NCBI GenBank assembly: GCA_038141525.1
Contig: JAYQIF010000001.1
Span: 244,117-308,116 of the forward strand
Direction of reading: 5' to 3'
Length of the DNA stretch: 64,000 bases
Source: BACL21 sp038141525
Lineage (GTDB): Bacteria > Bacteroidota > Bacteroidia > Flavobacteriales > Flavobacteriaceae
Shown: positions 45,847 to 55,221 of the stretch, piece by piece
How the letters are laid out: each line of letters opens with the position of its first letter
Numbering within the stretch: the first letter of the stretch is position 1
The notes under the pieces: generated by a model
Seen by the model: the letters and a program-made list of their open reading frames with translations, nothing else
Told to the model about the DNA's origin: nothing
Databases searched by the model: none
Position numbers and translations under genes: made by a program

Positions 45847-47322
45847 TTAGTTGTTTATGATAATGGTCTGTATCGCTTGAGGGTTTAAAACCACGCGATA
45901 AGTTTGGTCAATTCCTTTAATTTTTATGGACTTTATCTCCGTAGTTGGATTAAATAAAATCACCACATAGCCCTGATTGTCTGCTTTAACAGCACTAACC
46001 ATTAGCTCTTGATCCGCGCACTGGTGCTCCATGACAACATATCCCGGTCGAATGAATTTGCTGAAATGACACATAACATAATAAAGCGGCGTGTAGTAAA
46101 TTTCATCTCGATCTGGGTCTACAATAACTGGCGCCACACACCAGTTTTCAAACCAGTTTGGCCCTCCTTGGCGGTCTAACACCATGTTCCAATCGATCCA
46201 TCCATCAACCCAGTGGTTCAAACAACCGATTATATCTCTCGCATAACGATGCACCGGGGCGTATTTTGGATGTAAATATTTCTTTTCCGGTTCGCGCCAG
46301 GTATAGCCCCAATCTGTCGCCTCCTCACACCAATACCAATCGTCTTGACGCCATGCCGGCGTTTGCGCATCACAACAGGCCTCTGTTTGTATTAAAAATT
46401 TATCCGGAGCTGCTTGATGGGCACGCTCCAGGGCCTGTGGAAAATAATCATAGGTACTTTCATACCAATGCACGGCAGTACCGTCAAAGTAGTGTGCATT
46501 ATCGGCATTTTGATACATAATAGATACCCAATGATCAAGACCCTCTCTGTTTTGATCGTAACCTAAAATCTTGAGGTGCTCCAATCCTGATTCAGACAAG
46601 GTTGGCCCTAAATGATAACGGACAAATTCGGTCATTTGCTCAGGGGTGTAATGCATGCTTTCCCAATTTCCACCATTGCCGTGCGGTTCATTCTCAACGG
46701 TAAATCCCCAAAGCGGAATGCCTTCTTGAGCATAAGCCTTGGCATATTTGACAAAAAACTGAGCCCAGGTCGGATAATATTCAGACAATAATCCACCCCC
46801 AACCCAGGAGTTATTGTCCTTCATCCATGGTGGTGCCGTCCAAGGAGAAGCAATTAATTTAAAACCCTGGGCAGAACACCTTAAAGCCGCTTTGATCATA
46901 GGGATGAGGTAATCTCGATCGTGTTCTACACTAAAATGATCTAAGTGCTTATCGCCTGCTACTGGGGCATAACTGTATTGTCTGCGTGCAAAATCACATG
47001 AATTCATGTGGGTTCTGGTCAAAGAATAATTTGCTCCTTCCTCTGAGAAATAAGCACCAATAATTTCTTGGCGCCTGGATTGGCTCAGCTGATGCACCAG
47101 GTATGATGTAGCATCGGTAAATGATCCACCAAAACCAGTAATGGTTTGACGTTCACGGCCTGCAAACAAAATTAACTCGGTATCGGCCTCATCCTGATTA
47201 TGTACCCACTGACTGATTTGGTCATGACTAACTTGGATTAAGTTCCCTCCGGATCGAGAGGTTTCAAACACCTTTATTTTCAATGAAATCTCGGTAATAT
47301 TTTTTTCCACCTCACTCATCAT
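45847..47322 (-). CDS. GH30 family beta-glycosidase
   Basis: 491 residues. TIM barrel plus side beta domain. Acid/base Glu in WGFTVENEPHG, nucleophile Glu in KFLIQTEACCD; ITGFGGSFTDATSYL and LIASPWTAPPWMKDN are the typical N-terminal blocks. No signal peptide, unlike most bacterial GH30 glucanases, suggesting cytoplasmic action. Candidate activities are beta-1,6-glucosidase/glucanase on laminarin branches or beta-glucosidase. In the operon next to the symporter. Confidence 0.87.
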   Translation of the reverse strand: MMSEVEKNITEISLKIKVFETSRSGGNLIQVSHDQISQWVHNQDEADTELILFAGRERQTITGFGGSFTDATSYLVHQLSQSRRQEIIGAYFSEEGANYSLTRTHMNSCDFARRQYSYAPVAGDKHLDHFSVEHDRDYLIPMIKAALRCSAQGFKLIASPWTAPPWMKDNNSWVGGGLLSEYYPTWAQFFVKYAKAYAQEGIPLWGFTVENEPHGNGGNWESMHYTPEQMTEFVRYHLGPTLSESGLEHLKILGYDQNREGLDHWVSIMYQNADNAHYFDGTAVHWYESTYDYFPQALERAHQAAPDKFLIQTEACCDAQTPAWRQDDWYWCEEATDWGYTWREPEKKYLHPKYAPVHRYARDIIGCLNHWVDGWIDWNMVLDRQGGPNWFENWCVAPVIVDPDRDEIYYTPLYYVMCHFSKFIRPGYVVMEHQCADQELMVSAVKADNQGYVVILFNPTTEIKSIKIKGIDQTYRVVLNPQAIQTIIINN

Positions 47323-47335
47323 CTAACTGCCTCAA

Positions 47336-48367
47336 TTATTCCGGTCTCTGATCGGATTTAAAATAAGATTGTATCACGTTGTAAACTTCTTTTATGTTGC
47401 GATCAATATCAACGATACCCCAATACTCTTCATTGGCTGTACCGTCATAAGGAACACCGCTACTGCCGGGGGCCCACCCACCAATATCTTGAATTTCAGG
47501 CGCTCCCGCTTTCCACCAGCCATCGGTAAATGAAAAAATCGCCACTCCCGCCGCTCGCGTATCAGGGGTCAAAATCTCAGACAACATATTGCTTAGGGCA
47601 TCGGCCTGAGCACGCTGGTTTTGCCCCTGTTCATACCCCAGTTTGGACACCGTCATATAACTGTCTGCACCCAACTCGGAAAAGTATACGGCCTTTTCAC
47701 TGCTCTGATCAAAATCCTCGAGTGCCTTGTAAGATTCATCCCAGCGATAGACATTAAGTCCCCAGAGGTCCAATGCGCTTAATCGGTTCAAAACCTCGGG
47801 CGTGGGGACCTCGCCGTGAGCCGAAGCCACAGGATGGTCTGGGTCAAGCTCGTGAATCGCCTGTATGGCCTTCTCTAGCGTGCTATACCACAGGTCCAAT
47901 GATCCTCCGAACCACTCTGGATGATAATTGTACTCGTTGCCAAGCTCCCAAAATAAAATTGCAGGATGATCTTTAAATTTAGTTATGTAATCCAGATAAG
48001 TCTCCGAGCGCAAATCATAACGCCCTTGCTGATTATAGCCAAAGCTCACAATCACACGTATTCCAGCCTCATAAATTTCATCTAAAACCTCTCTTGAGGT
48101 TATGGGCTCATAAACTCGTATGGAATTAATGCCTGCCTCTTTCATCAGCGCAAGGTCCTCTGTCAAGCGATCAAAACTCCTTTGGGTCTGACCTTTGGCC
48201 ACAGGATGATAGCATACAGCCTTGATAAAATAAGGTCCTTGCTGCGTTTGCAGTCTCCCCTGTTCAACCCAAATCTTATTGGATTGAGATTGCATGGCCT
48301 CTTGACAACCCAAAAGAATCAGAGCGATTGCCCCTAAAATTAAATATGGTCTATTTCCCGTTCTCAA
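47336..48367 (-). CDS. GH-A clan (GH2 TIM-barrel-like) lipoprotein
   Basis: 343 residues, TTG start, lipobox ALILLGCQEA. A single barrel resembling the GH2 catalytic domain: acid/base Glu in LFWELGNEYNYHPEW, nucleophile Glu in VYFSELGAD, VGFNVYRW-like GLNVYRWDESY. No jelly-roll domains, so not a full GH2 beta-galactosidase. The GH family is unclear (GH2, GH5 or GH158 are possible). Attached to a membrane from the periplasm or exposed at the surface. Nine bases after the lipoprotein GH17 stop. Confidence 0.72.
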   Translation of the reverse strand: MRTGNRPYLILGAIALILLGCQEAMQSQSNKIWVEQGRLQTQQGPYFIKAVCYHPVAKGQTQRSFDRLTEDLALMKEAGINSIRVYEPITSREVLDEIYEAGIRVIVSFGYNQQGRYDLRSETYLDYITKFKDHPAILFWELGNEYNYHPEWFGGSLDLWYSTLEKAIQAIHELDPDHPVASAHGEVPTPEVLNRLSALDLWGLNVYRWDESYKALEDFDQSSEKAVYFSELGADSYMTVSKLGYEQGQNQRAQADALSNMLSEILTPDTRAAGVAIFSFTDGWWKAGAPEIQDIGGWAPGSSGVPYDGTANEEYWGIVDIDRNIKEVYNVIQSYFKSDQRPE

Positions 48368-48376
48368 CTCCTTGTA

Positions 48377-49767
48377 TTATTCATCCGATACCTTTGGATC
48401 CTCCATTTCTTTAATGTGTAAATCCTTATATAATAACTCTAAATCACCGTTGTAGGTTTTATCAATCACCCTGCCGTCACGCTTTAAAGCGTCAAACACA
48501 TTTTGGTCTACCAGGGACCATAGGGCGTACTTGGCCTGACCCTGCACTGTGAATAAACCAAAATGATTCTCAGAGTCCGCTGGGTTTGCCGAACTTTTCC
48601 AGGGCTCATCAAAAGCCTCAAAAAAGAAGCAACTGATACCTGCTTTTTGAGTCCAAGCCCGCATCGCCTTGTAATACTGTGCTTGTTTGTATTCATCAGC
48701 AGCTCGTGATCCATCAGGCCCGTAAAGCCCGTCTGAACTACTGGCCCAACCTGTTTCTCCTATGTGTATGGGTTTTTCTACACCGATACTCTTGACATAA
48801 TTAGCCACTTGAGCAAACTGAATCTGACTGTACTCGAGCGCATTGTTCATGAGCTCAGTACTGGCTGATAATTTCAAGGCCACCACAGAAGAGGTTTCAT
48901 CAGTCAAGTCAGCGGCCTTATCCTGAGCACCAGATTCTGCCTTATCAGTCTTTTTTTCGTGAGTGTAATGCCAAAACGATGGGTTGTAATGCGTGTCGTG
49001 AAATGGATAAGTATGCACCGACAAATAGTCTACAGCCCGTATCAGCGCATTGAGCTCCTCATTGTGATACTCTGGGCCACCGCCGCCCCAAGAAGCAAAA
49101 TTATCAGAACTTGTGACCCAAAGCTCCTGAGGAAGTTCTCCTTTATTTTTCAACTCCTGTAGATGATTTACCCAACCCAAAATAACTTTTGGACCCACAA
49201 AATAAGAGGATGCCCAATGCACCATAGCCTCATTACCCACAGCGATGACTTTGATAATGTTTGGGTACTGCTGAGTTAATGCCACCGCACGTTCAATTTC
49301 TGCTTTATTAGCCGCGTAATTTTCTTTGCTGTGATCTGGTGCATCAGTCCAAGCACCGGCACAATCGATCCATACCCCGAGCATCACATACATCTCAAAA
49401 TCTGGATCAGTCTCTTGAAGCTCGTCAATGGCTTTGACCACATTGCTCGCATGAGGAAACTGCATATTATAGGTCCGCAAAAATCGAATGCCCATGGCAT
49501 GCATGATTTTTATATCCTGCTTTAATTGGTCCATAGTGGGTTGTTCTTGACGCACTAAACCACGATATCCCCCGTATGAAATTGCGGGATATTGGGATTA
49601 CCCAATATCTCTGAAGCACTTTTATGGTGCATAGTTTTGTTTTGTTTTTGATTGAACCCACAGGCCACTAAACTCATACTCAATGCTGTGACGCATACAC
49701 GCCTACTGCCCTGATGCAGTATTTTCAGCAAAAATGATTTTGGTTTTTTCAGTGGATTAATCATCAT
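48377..49767 (-). CDS. GH17 lipoprotein (frame broken near 49585)
   Basis: Lipoprotein with lipobox LSMSLVACGF. The N-terminal frame ends after FHTGDIVV at 49555. The main frame starts just after with VRQEQPTMDQLKQDIKIMHAMGIRFLRTYN. One G added at CCCGC (49585) gives PAISYGGYRGLVRQEQP, matching the start of the GH17 barrel, 463 residues. Acid/base Glu in VIAVGNEAMVHW, nucleophile in IHIGETGWASS, FFEAFDEPWK near the end. A charged insertion (KKTDKAESGAQDKAADLTDE) splits the barrel after PSFWHYTHE. Probably surface or periplasmic depolymerisation. Confidence 0.83.
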
Positions 49768-49785
49768 TTAATATTGCTTTCAAGG

Positions 49786-52700
49786 TTAACACGTTACCGT
49801 AACTCGAGTAACCTCATGACTTCGTCTAAAAATTGATTGGCTCAATTCCTTACTCAGTGTCAGCCCTTTTATCGTGTTCTGGGTCCCATCAGACATATCT
49901 ACAATAATCGATGGTGAATCGCCTTTTAAATAAATCACCGGAACCTGACATATCGTAAAAGCCAAACTTTGCTCTGGCAGATCAATAATTCCCTTATTTT
50001 GCTGTACATCAACATATTTAAATTGTGCTGGAGCCTCAAGGAATTCAGTGTCCGGCAAAAGCGCACGGTCGAAACTCAGCTGACCATTTGCCACACGCAC
50101 CCCGAGCTCACCATATCGACACAGTAAGTCCTCTTTCACTTGTCCGGTCATACCCGGCTGCTGCGCTCCCTTTCCTCCGGGCGTATGCGAATATGGATCG
50201 GTTGGGAACGCACCATAAAGCTCCGGCGATTTATGCGCTCCAATACCGGCGTTAATTTCGAAATAATGATCGTATAATCGGCCAACTATCGCGGCATCCT
50301 CTTGATTGGCTACGGCGGTTTTAGTCACCTCAAAAACCGCAAGTCTTAACTTAGAAACCATGTGCCAATAAATCGACCCCAATCCTTCATACCCAAAGAA
50401 GGTTCCTGAGCGCCCTGTGAACGCCTTATGATTAAAAATTGACTCGTATAAACTTTCAATGTGCTTGCCTTCCTCTTTTACTAGCATTTGATATTCCTGC
50501 GGTAAATTCCCCAAAGCAGTCCGGAGATATTTGACATTGTTAAAGTTACCATTAAAGTGATAGCCCCCATTACAGTCCTTGGTCACAATATCCATATTCC
50601 CGATCGAGACAAGCTGAGACAAAAGTGTAGAGCTAGCTACAGCCTTTGGGTCTATATTGTTCTTTTCTAAAAAACGTGGCAAACTCTTGTCGGGATAAAG
50701 TATGTAGCTGTATTGATCTTTTCTAAATAGCGCACTTGCCTTGAGTGCATCTAATACGTCCAGACTCTCATTGGCATTGAGGTATCCCGAACTCAAGACA
50801 GCAACTTGACCCTCGAGCATTTCTGGTAAATAGGTCACTGAGATTCCCCCATCGGAATTAACGGTCATCAAATTGTAGGCGTGATACAAATTATCCTCAC
50901 GTTTGTTGTTATCGATCGAGTGTTCTAAATAAACAAGGGCCAAATCAATGAATTCATCGAGGTCGGCAAGCGCCAATTCTAACTTTTTACCCGAAAAATC
51001 TTCGTTATAGATCTTTTGGCGATAGTCACTCGCCGGAATCCCAAGACCATCAAGTATACTTCTTCGCATTTCATTTGAAACTGAACCCGTAAGGGATTCT
51101 TGGTGGGTCGATAAAGTTTCCTTCATACGACTGTAACAAGCCACTAACTCCTGAGAAATAGGCACTTTTTGATGTTTGGTCTGTGCCAAAACGTCCTTAA
51201 AAAATACGAGGAAGCGTCTCAGGTAATACAATGTGACCATCGAGACGCCATTACCCACTAGTGCATTATTGGCATCATTCCATTCTGGACGCTGTGTATT
51301 CATCCAAATACCGCCCTCTGGAATAAAATTGGATAACTTCGCCAAAGTGGTAGCCATAATTTTTTCGATGAAATTCACCTTGTATATAAAGACATGGGTT
51401 TCCCGAAGTAATGCACCATCACCTCCTATCTCGCCTCTCTTAAATTCAATTTTTTCTTCACGTTCGTGATCGAAATCAATCGTGTTTTTTGGGTCCTCCA
51501 GTAGCTCTTGATAAGGTTTTATTCGATAAGGTACATTGGCATATACAAAAGAATTTTCGGCCAAATAGGTATCAAGTTTATCGGGGTAATACGCTTGTAT
51601 GAATTCAAGGAATTTGAGCAGATAAATAATTTGGTGATCCCCCCAATAACCGATATACGACCACGGATTATCAGGTTCAATTGTCTCCCATTCAAAGCCG
51701 TCCTTGAACACGCGATAAGGATTATATCCATCAAAAGTAGTCGCATTGAGAAACTTAAACATCATGCCCTCGATGAACTCAGGATAGGCGTGAGCAAGGG
51801 CTTCCCAGTTTTGAAAAATATCGCGCCAATTGCCTTGATAATCCAATATTTTTGAGCCATCATCCTCATTACGCAGGTTGATGGAAAACTTATTCCAGGG
51901 ACGACTCGGATCTCCATGGCGACGGCTAAATTTGAGCGGCAAATACTCAACACACAATCTTTGGAAATTTAAATCCTCGTCCTGTTTTGCTGCATTTCTC
52001 AAAAAGAATAAATCAAATTCTTCGGGCCATCCGGCCATTTGATCCGATTTCTTGAAAAACACTTTGTGATTGGCCCTGTTGATGTAGTCCATAAAATCAG
52101 CCTTGTCAATTTTGTAATTCTCGTCAAATATTCCACCCCGCATGACATTGAACATGGTGTTGGCAAAATGTCGAATATTTCGGCGACGATCTGCAGTGAG
52201 TTGAAGCCCATCACTCGCCGCAATTAAGGCAATTAACTGCTCAGAGCCCCGAGCAATATCTTGAGACAAATCTGCCTCTAACTCACCCGGTGTTTTCAGT
52301 GCCTCTCGCAGACCAATAACATCACTCATTCCCTGACTCAAATTGGCCACCATGGACCATTTCTTTTGCTTGCCAGGGGACAACTCAAAAGTGTCTGCAA
52401 CAAAATAGGCCCCTCGTTCGGCTTTTACGTCGGTTTCTGTGATTAACGATCCTCCGGAGCGAAAGGTCTGAACCTGCTTGGAGGACAATAATACTGTCGG
52501 TGCCGTTAGGCCTAAAGACCAGACCACATTGGCTTTGAGGGCCTCACTGGGCTCTGCCTTATCTGAAATAATAGCACTCAGGGCATATAAACCTAGATTA
52601 CCTGACTCTAATTCGCATTTTTTGTAAGCGTCTACCAGATTACTACTGCTGGCCTGTAATCCTTCTGGGACCCCATAGGGCAGTATATTTTGCAGCCCAT

Positions 52701-53286
52701 CAAGTACTTTTATCTTGAGATTATTTTGCGACAGTGATTTGATCGAAACTTGTCGCACAAAACCAAAACGTTCGCTGGTCGCCCACTCATAGCTGAAATT
52801 CAAACCTAAATCGTGATTGATTTCTTCAAATATCAACCTATTACCAAAAACGTTTTTATAGAGATTTCGTTCAATGTGGTACGCACCGGAATATCGATCA
52901 GAGAAAGGTTCCCAAAGGAGTTGTCGGTCCTGCTCATCCACCAAAATGATGGTTTTACTTCCCGTATACTCATTAGATTCGGTGATTTTATCGTCCGTGT
53001 AATAAGGAAAAATGGCATGATCGCTGTTGATTCTGCCGGCAGACAGCCCCCCTGTGCTTGAGATGAACATCCAATGATCAGAGTGACTGACAATGCTCAT
53101 AAAAAACGGACGCATCTGGTCGGTGTTGCTTATTTTAAAGTAGGTTTTTCCGTTAATGCTTACTTCACTTCCTTGGACATCTTTTATTTCGTGTGTAAGG
53201 GGTTGACTCCCCAGATATATGGATTTATTTGTTTCGCTTAAATTCATTGCAATTTTTTGGTCTGTTAAGTATTTTTTGGTCGCCAA
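49786..53286 (-). CDS. large beta-glucan phosphorylase (GH94/GH149/GH161 type)
   Basis: 1166 residues, much longer than GH94 cellobiose phosphorylases (about 800), matching the GH149/GH161 size class known for beta-1,3-glucan phosphorolysis. Candidate catalytic acid Asp489 in DYQGNWRDIFQNWEAL, the counterpart of the GDWND motif of GH94. Phosphate-site candidates in GRSGTFFGYEGLGSIYWHM. No signal peptide, thus cytoplasmic: it would release glucose 1-phosphate from oligosaccharides. Alternative ATG at 53247 (MNLSETNKS). First gene of the operon, preceded by two inverted repeats. GH149 versus GH161 not resolved. Confidence 0.78.
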   Translation of the reverse strand: MATKKYLTDQKIAMNLSETNKSIYLGSQPLTHEIKDVQGSEVSINGKTYFKISNTDQMRPFFMSIVSHSDHWMFISSTGGLSAGRINSDHAIFPYYTDDKITESNEYTGSKTIILVDEQDRQLLWEPFSDRYSGAYHIERNLYKNVFGNRLIFEEINHDLGLNFSYEWATSERFGFVRQVSIKSLSQNNLKIKVLDGLQNILPYGVPEGLQASSSNLVDAYKKCELESGNLGLYALSAIISDKAEPSEALKANVVWSLGLTAPTVLLSSKQVQTFRSGGSLITETDVKAERGAYFVADTFELSPGKQKKWSMVANLSQGMSDVIGLREALKTPGELEADLSQDIARGSEQLIALIAASDGLQLTADRRRNIRHFANTMFNVMRGGIFDENYKIDKADFMDYINRANHKVFFKKSDQMAGWPEEFDLFFLRNAAKQDEDLNFQRLCVEYLPLKFSRRHGDPSRPWNKFSINLRNEDDGSKILDYQGNWRDIFQNWEALAHAYPEFIEGMMFKFLNATTFDGYNPYRVFKDGFEWETIEPDNPWSYIGYWGDHQIIYLLKFLEFIQAYYPDKLDTYLAENSFVYANVPYRIKPYQELLEDPKNTIDFDHEREEKIEFKRGEIGGDGALLRETHVFIYKVNFIEKIMATTLAKLSNFIPEGGIWMNTQRPEWNDANNALVGNGVSMVTLYYLRRFLVFFKDVLAQTKHQKVPISQELVACYSRMKETLSTHQESLTGSVSNEMRRSILDGLGIPASDYRQKIYNEDFSGKKLELALADLDEFIDLALVYLEHSIDNNKREDNLYHAYNLMTVNSDGGISVTYLPEMLEGQVAVLSSGYLNANESLDVLDALKASALFRKDQYSYILYPDKSLPRFLEKNNIDPKAVASSTLLSQLVSIGNMDIVTKDCNGGYHFNGNFNNVKYLRTALGNLPQEYQMLVKEEGKHIESLYESIFNHKAFTGRSGTFFGYEGLGSIYWHMVSKLRLAVFEVTKTAVANQEDAAIVGRLYDHYFEINAGIGAHKSPELYGAFPTDPYSHTPGGKGAQQPGMTGQVKEDLLCRYGELGVRVANGQLSFDRALLPDTEFLEAPAQFKYVDVQQNKGIIDLPEQSLAFTICQVPVIYLKGDSPSIIVDMSDGTQNTIKGLTLSKELSQSIFRRSHEVTRVTVTC

Positions 53287-53317
53287 GTACAGGTGTACAG
53301 TTCCGGCTTAATCGGAG

Positions 53318-53374
53318 CTCAAAATAGGATAATTTTGAGTTTCATCGAAATAAAAAAACTATACAATAAGTATA
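53318..53374. promoter_or_regulatory. inverted repeats upstream of phosphorylase operon
   Basis: CTCAAAAT (53318-53325), six-base spacer, ATTTTGAG (53332-53339) is a perfect 8-base inverted repeat. TATAC-N5-GTATA lies at 53360-53374. Both fall 30-90 bases upstream of the phosphorylase start, where an operator would be. No regulator gene is in the operon. Confidence 0.4.
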
Positions 53375-53689
53375 CAAACCTTTACATCATCCGATCTAAA
53401 GCACCTATCTCAAAAACAGACACAGATCATAAATATTTGCTATTCAATTAATTAAGTATTGCATTTTCCCTAATCAAACAATTGAATCATTCTCAAAAAC
53501 CACAACTTCCCCTACAGCAGCTCAATAAAAAATCAGAAACAGTGGTCCATAGTTAAACGCCGAGCCATCCTTCAAAATGCCACGACCAAGATCCTATTTT
53601 ACAATGATGCACAATAACAAGTCATTGCCTCGCCGTCTAAAGCCAAAAAAATTATTGTAACCTTTACTTCTCATTTATAAAAAATGTGT

Positions 53690-53697
53690 TACGTTTG
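53690..53697 (+). promoter_or_regulatory. -7 element TACGTTTG with GTTAC repeats
   Basis: Exact TAnnTTTG match, 26 bases before the ATG at 53723. It overlaps two direct repeats GTTAC at 53688-53692 and 53699-53703, one helical turn apart, a possible binding site for the HTH protein encoded downstream. Confidence 0.55.
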
Positions 53698-53722
53698 CGT
53701 TACATTTTAAAAACAACCAATC

Positions 53723-54124
53723 ATGCAAAACCAAATTGAAATTATTATTCCTGTTTTAGGAATGCTCACAGGAATCATTCTTCCCATTGCGGTCTTTATC
53801 TGGCAATACAAAGATGCAAAAGGCAAAAGAGAAACGGTCAAAGAAATCGCTCAGCATCTTGAGGACCCAGCCAAAATTCAGGAACTTCTCAACATTTTTG
53901 ACGAACGCAAAAAGGAGCCCATTGACTACCGCAGAAATGGAGTCATTACTCTTTTCGTAGGCGCAGGCCTTTACTTTCTTGGCTATTTTGCGCTGGGCAG
54001 TATTCTCAAAGGGGTTGGCGCTTTAGTTGCTCTGATAGGCATTGGAACAATGATCGCGGGATACCTCTATCCAAATACAGGTAAGGAGCTCAGCGATGCC
54101 GTCGAAGAATACGAAAAGCAATAA
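53723..54124 (+). CDS. DUF6249-like membrane protein
   Basis: 133 residues: one N-terminal membrane helix (about 7-27), a soluble helical linker (KDAKGKRETVKEIAQHLEDP), and two C-terminal helices (about 75-115). The pattern IPVLGMLTGIILPIAVFIWQYKD fits the DUF6249 family, of unknown function. Directly followed, in the same frame after the stop, by an HTH regulator, as in small phage-like or stress regulatory pairs. Confidence 0.65.
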   Translation: MQNQIEIIIPVLGMLTGIILPIAVFIWQYKDAKGKRETVKEIAQHLEDPAKIQELLNIFDERKKEPIDYRRNGVITLFVGAGLYFLGYFALGSILKGVGALVALIGIGTMIAGYLYPNTGKELSDAVEEYEKQ

Positions 54125-54127
54125 GAT

Positions 54128-54346
54128 TTGGGACGCAATCATCAGAAACTACACAACAACCTAGAGGAACACCGCAAGCAAGCCGGATTTACTCAAAAAG
54201 AACTGTCTTTGGCCGCTGATGTCTCCCGAAAAAGCATCAACGCTATTGAAAATGGAATTTATATTCCCTCAACGGTTCTTGCCCTTAAGATTGCCCGAAC
54301 CTTACAATGCAGTGTTGAAGAATTATTTGAATTGCCTTTACAGTAA
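54128..54346 (+). CDS. XRE-family HTH regulator
   Basis: 72-residue Cro/CI-type single domain: HNNLEEHRKQAGFTQKELSLAADVSRKSINAIENGIYIPS with recognition helix SRKSINAIE. Start is TTG at 54128, the only candidate after the preceding stop; any ATG start would lose the first helix. Likely autoregulates the two-gene unit. Confidence 0.78.
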   Translation: MGRNHQKLHNNLEEHRKQAGFTQKELSLAADVSRKSINAIENGIYIPSTVLALKIARTLQCSVEELFELPLQ

Positions 54347-54377
54347 TTTCTGAGCACTTTTATTACTGTTTCCGCTA

Positions 54378-55157
54378 TTATATTAAGGACAATCCGTTGA
54401 CTAGGAGTACTCTTATACCCACAATAAGCACCAAAACAGCAGTGAGTTGTTTGATTCTTTTGGCCGAAAGTTTTTTAAAACCAAACCTTACCCCTAACTG
54501 TCCGCCAATAAAAACGCTGAGTACCATAAACACAGCAACCTCAGGGGGCAGGTGAAGAACCTTGGCATAAATCAGTCCTCCAAAGGCAGCAATGGAATTG
54601 ACCAAAATAAAAAAACTGGCCAAGGCCGCAATTTCAGAAGAAATCCCCCACCTTAAATAATAAAGGATTGGGGCTAGAAAAATTCCTCCACCGATTCCTA
54701 CGAGTCCCGATATCAAACCGATAACTGCCCCGAGTAAGTAATTAATCACCTCAGGATACTGTTTGAAGTGTTTTTCATTTGAGGAGGGGTGTTGCTCAGT
54801 CTGCCAAATCAAAATTAATGCCGCAGCAATCAAAACAAAACCAAGGATCAAAAAGAAAATTTGCTCAGTAAGCCTAAATGACGCCCCGATAAATGCCAGA
54901 GGCACGCTTGTTAAAACAAATGGCACAAACCGCCTGAGGTCAAAATGTTGGTTCCTAATGAACCAGTAAGTACTGCCACTAACGACCACAATATTACAGA
55001 GCAGTGCCAAAGAGCGCATGGTATAAAAAGAAACAGCCATCAGGGCGAGAATAGCCAAATAACTCGAACCTCCACCAAAGCCCACCGAAGCATAGATTAC
55101 CGCAATAGCAAAGAAAACGATACATGTAATTATTAAACCAGTAGCCGATAATATCAT
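54378..55157 (-). CDS. TauE/SafE-family sulfite/anion exporter
   Basis: 259 residues, about eight membrane helices in two halves. The first half has AVIYASVGFGGGSSYLAIL and the second ISGLVGIGGGIFLAPILYY, the duplicated TauE GxGGG motif. Members export sulfite, sulfoacetate or related anions. Divergent from moeA and 8 kb from a sulfite oxidase operon, which supports a sulfite role. Confidence 0.8.
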   Translation of the reverse strand: MILSATGLIITCIVFFAIAVIYASVGFGGGSSYLAILALMAVSFYTMRSLALLCNIVVVSGSTYWFIRNQHFDLRRFVPFVLTSVPLAFIGASFRLTEQIFFLILGFVLIAAALILIWQTEQHPSSNEKHFKQYPEVINYLLGAVIGLISGLVGIGGGIFLAPILYYLRWGISSEIAALASFFILVNSIAAFGGLIYAKVLHLPPEVAVFMVLSVFIGGQLGVRFGFKKLSAKRIKQLTAVLVLIVGIRVLLVNGLSLI

Positions 55158-55203
55158 CGCATTTCCTCTTGAATCGATAATCCGCTATTGGAACAGATTT
55201 CGT

Positions 55204-55211
55204 TATATTTG
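55204..55211 (+). promoter_or_regulatory. -7 element TATATTTG for moeA operon
   Basis: Exact TAnnTTTG match 10 bases before the moeA ATG, implying a very short 5' leader. No good -33 element. Confidence 0.5.
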
Positions 55212-55221
55212 AGTGAATATA

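Larger units (their letters stand above)
53287..53722. other. AT-rich intergenic region
   Basis: 436 bases between the glucan operon and the next plus-strand gene. It holds two inverted repeats near 53318-53374, a TAnnTTTG element at 53690, and otherwise no feature I can support. Confidence 0.6.

Noticed and set aside
53577..53660. 27-codon basic ORF in the intergenic region
   Set aside because: No start context, no overlap or neighbour signal, and composition as expected by chance.
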